Shown here piece by piece: positions 5,534 through 5,760 of a DNA stretch of 5,760 nt. A program made the position numbers and the translations under genes. Numbering within the stretch: the first letter of the stretch is position 1; the number at the start of each line of letters is the position of its first letter. This DNA comes from Verrucomicrobiota bacterium. Its GTDB lineage: Bacteria; Verrucomicrobiota; Verrucomicrobiia; Opitutales; UBA2995. The notes beneath the pieces were generated by a model that was given only the letters and a program-made list of their open reading frames with translations, made no database searches and had not been told where the DNA came from. The stretch is taken from the NCBI GenBank assembly GCA_027297085.1, contig JAPUIL010000091.1, positions 1 to 5,760 on the forward strand. Reading direction: 5' to 3'.

Positions 5534-5760
5534 ATGCAGGGAAACGTGACAAGTATTCATGGTCTTTTTCCACCTCATAACTATCGAAGAAGTAGGGCAA
5601 GAGCGCGTGCCAGGTCGTAGCTTTGGCAGAGACTGGTCCTCGCTCTGCCGCCATTAATTGCCAGAAATACACGGCGCAGCAGGACGCCGCTGCCATACCC
5701 GACACAGGCACCTTGTCCCACGAATTTGGAACTTCTACTGTGGGAGGTAGCTTGCTGCCG
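5532..5760 (-). CDS. Possible C-terminal end of an unidentified minus-strand gene (partial, runs off the window)
   Basis: One minus-strand frame is open from the window edge (codon 5759-5757) to TAA at 5534-5532, giving 75 residues with no visible start. The peptide is fairly protein-like, with a balanced mix of charged, aromatic and hydrophobic residues: near its start L-P-P-T-V-E-V-P-N-S-W-D-K, then a hydrophobic stretch around A-V-Y-F-W-Q-L-M, then H-A-L-L-P-Y-F-F-D-S-Y-E-V-E-K-D. I do not recognise a family. In its favour are the convergent layout with the DUF3604 gene, a 63-bp gap between stops and a terminator candidate in that gap. Against it, the same bases fold into several GC-rich hairpins including a REP-like unit, which are normally intergenic, and a 75-codon open run can arise by chance. 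The repeat reading and the gene reading cannot be separated within this window. Confidence 0.35.
   Translation of the reverse strand, partial: GSKLPPTVEVPNSWDKVPVSGMAAASCCAVYFWQLMAAERGPVSAKATTWHALLPYFFDSYEVEKDHEYLSRFPA
5625..5760. repeat. Cluster of GC-rich hairpins ending in a REP-like unit
   Basis: Several inverted repeats follow one another. GGCAGAG at 5625-5631 pairs with CTCTGCC at 5643-5649. GCAGC at 5676-5680 pairs with GCTGC at 5689-5693. TCCCAC at 5716-5721 pairs with GTGGGA at 5740-5745. GGTAGC-TT-GCTGCC lies at 5746-5759. The last, preceded by GTGGGAG, has the layout of bacterial REP sequences (short conserved head plus hairpin), and resembles the Pseudomonas-type GTGGGAG...GCTTGC...C form. 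Such units are usually intergenic and dispersed in many copies. The window ends in the middle of the unit, so it may be one half of a pair. Confidence 0.45.

Noticed and set aside
1..5760. tRNA, rRNA, riboswitch, toxin-antitoxin or defence system
   Set aside because: No cloverleaf-like or conserved RNA sequence was recognised, and none of the proteins belongs to a known defence or toxin family.

Overview
The window looks like chromosomal DNA from a Gram-negative bacterium. It holds a lipoprotein with a clean lipobox, two further proteins with Sec-type signal peptides, a rho-independent terminator, and intergenic regions with dispersed hairpin repeats. The exported isoaspartate methyltransferase, the large DUF3604 lipoprotein and the style of the hairpin repeats resemble what is seen in Verrucomicrobiota (Opitutales-like) genomes. 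That placement is an inference from overall resemblance; no marker gene is present.

Layout: (1) 1-483, plus strand: the C-terminal 160 residues of a non-ribosomal peptide synthetase type condensation domain, with the protein ending right after the domain. (2) 484-791: a gene-free gap holding a probable 185-191 bp MITE with terminal inverted repeats at CTAG/TA ends, and then the terminator of the next gene. (3) 792-1598, minus strand: a secreted Ser/Tyr/His-rich protein with a 13-residue tandem repeat and a DUF6515-like C-terminal half. (4) 1599-1748: a 150 bp divergent intergenic region. (5) 1749-2486, plus strand: protein-L-isoaspartate O-methyltransferase (pcm) with a signal peptide and a possible internal start that would give a cytosolic form. 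(6) 2487-2849: a 363 bp gap with a short direct repeat, a weak promoter candidate and the ribosome binding site that fixes the next start. (7) 2850-5468, plus strand: an 872-residue lipoprotein with a DUF3604 (PHP-like metallohydrolase) core. (8) 5469-5760: a candidate terminator, then a stretch that can be read either as a cluster of REP-like hairpins or as the C-terminal end of a minus-strand gene running off the window.

The genes do not form an evident operon: strands alternate and gaps are large. Three of the four clear proteins are predicted to act outside the cytoplasm (secreted DUF6515-like protein, exported Pcm, DUF3604 lipoprotein), so cell-envelope work is the only shared theme. No coherent new multi-gene system is visible. 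The most noteworthy items are the MITE, the possible dual-start exported Pcm, the DUF3604 lipoprotein and the unresolved right edge.
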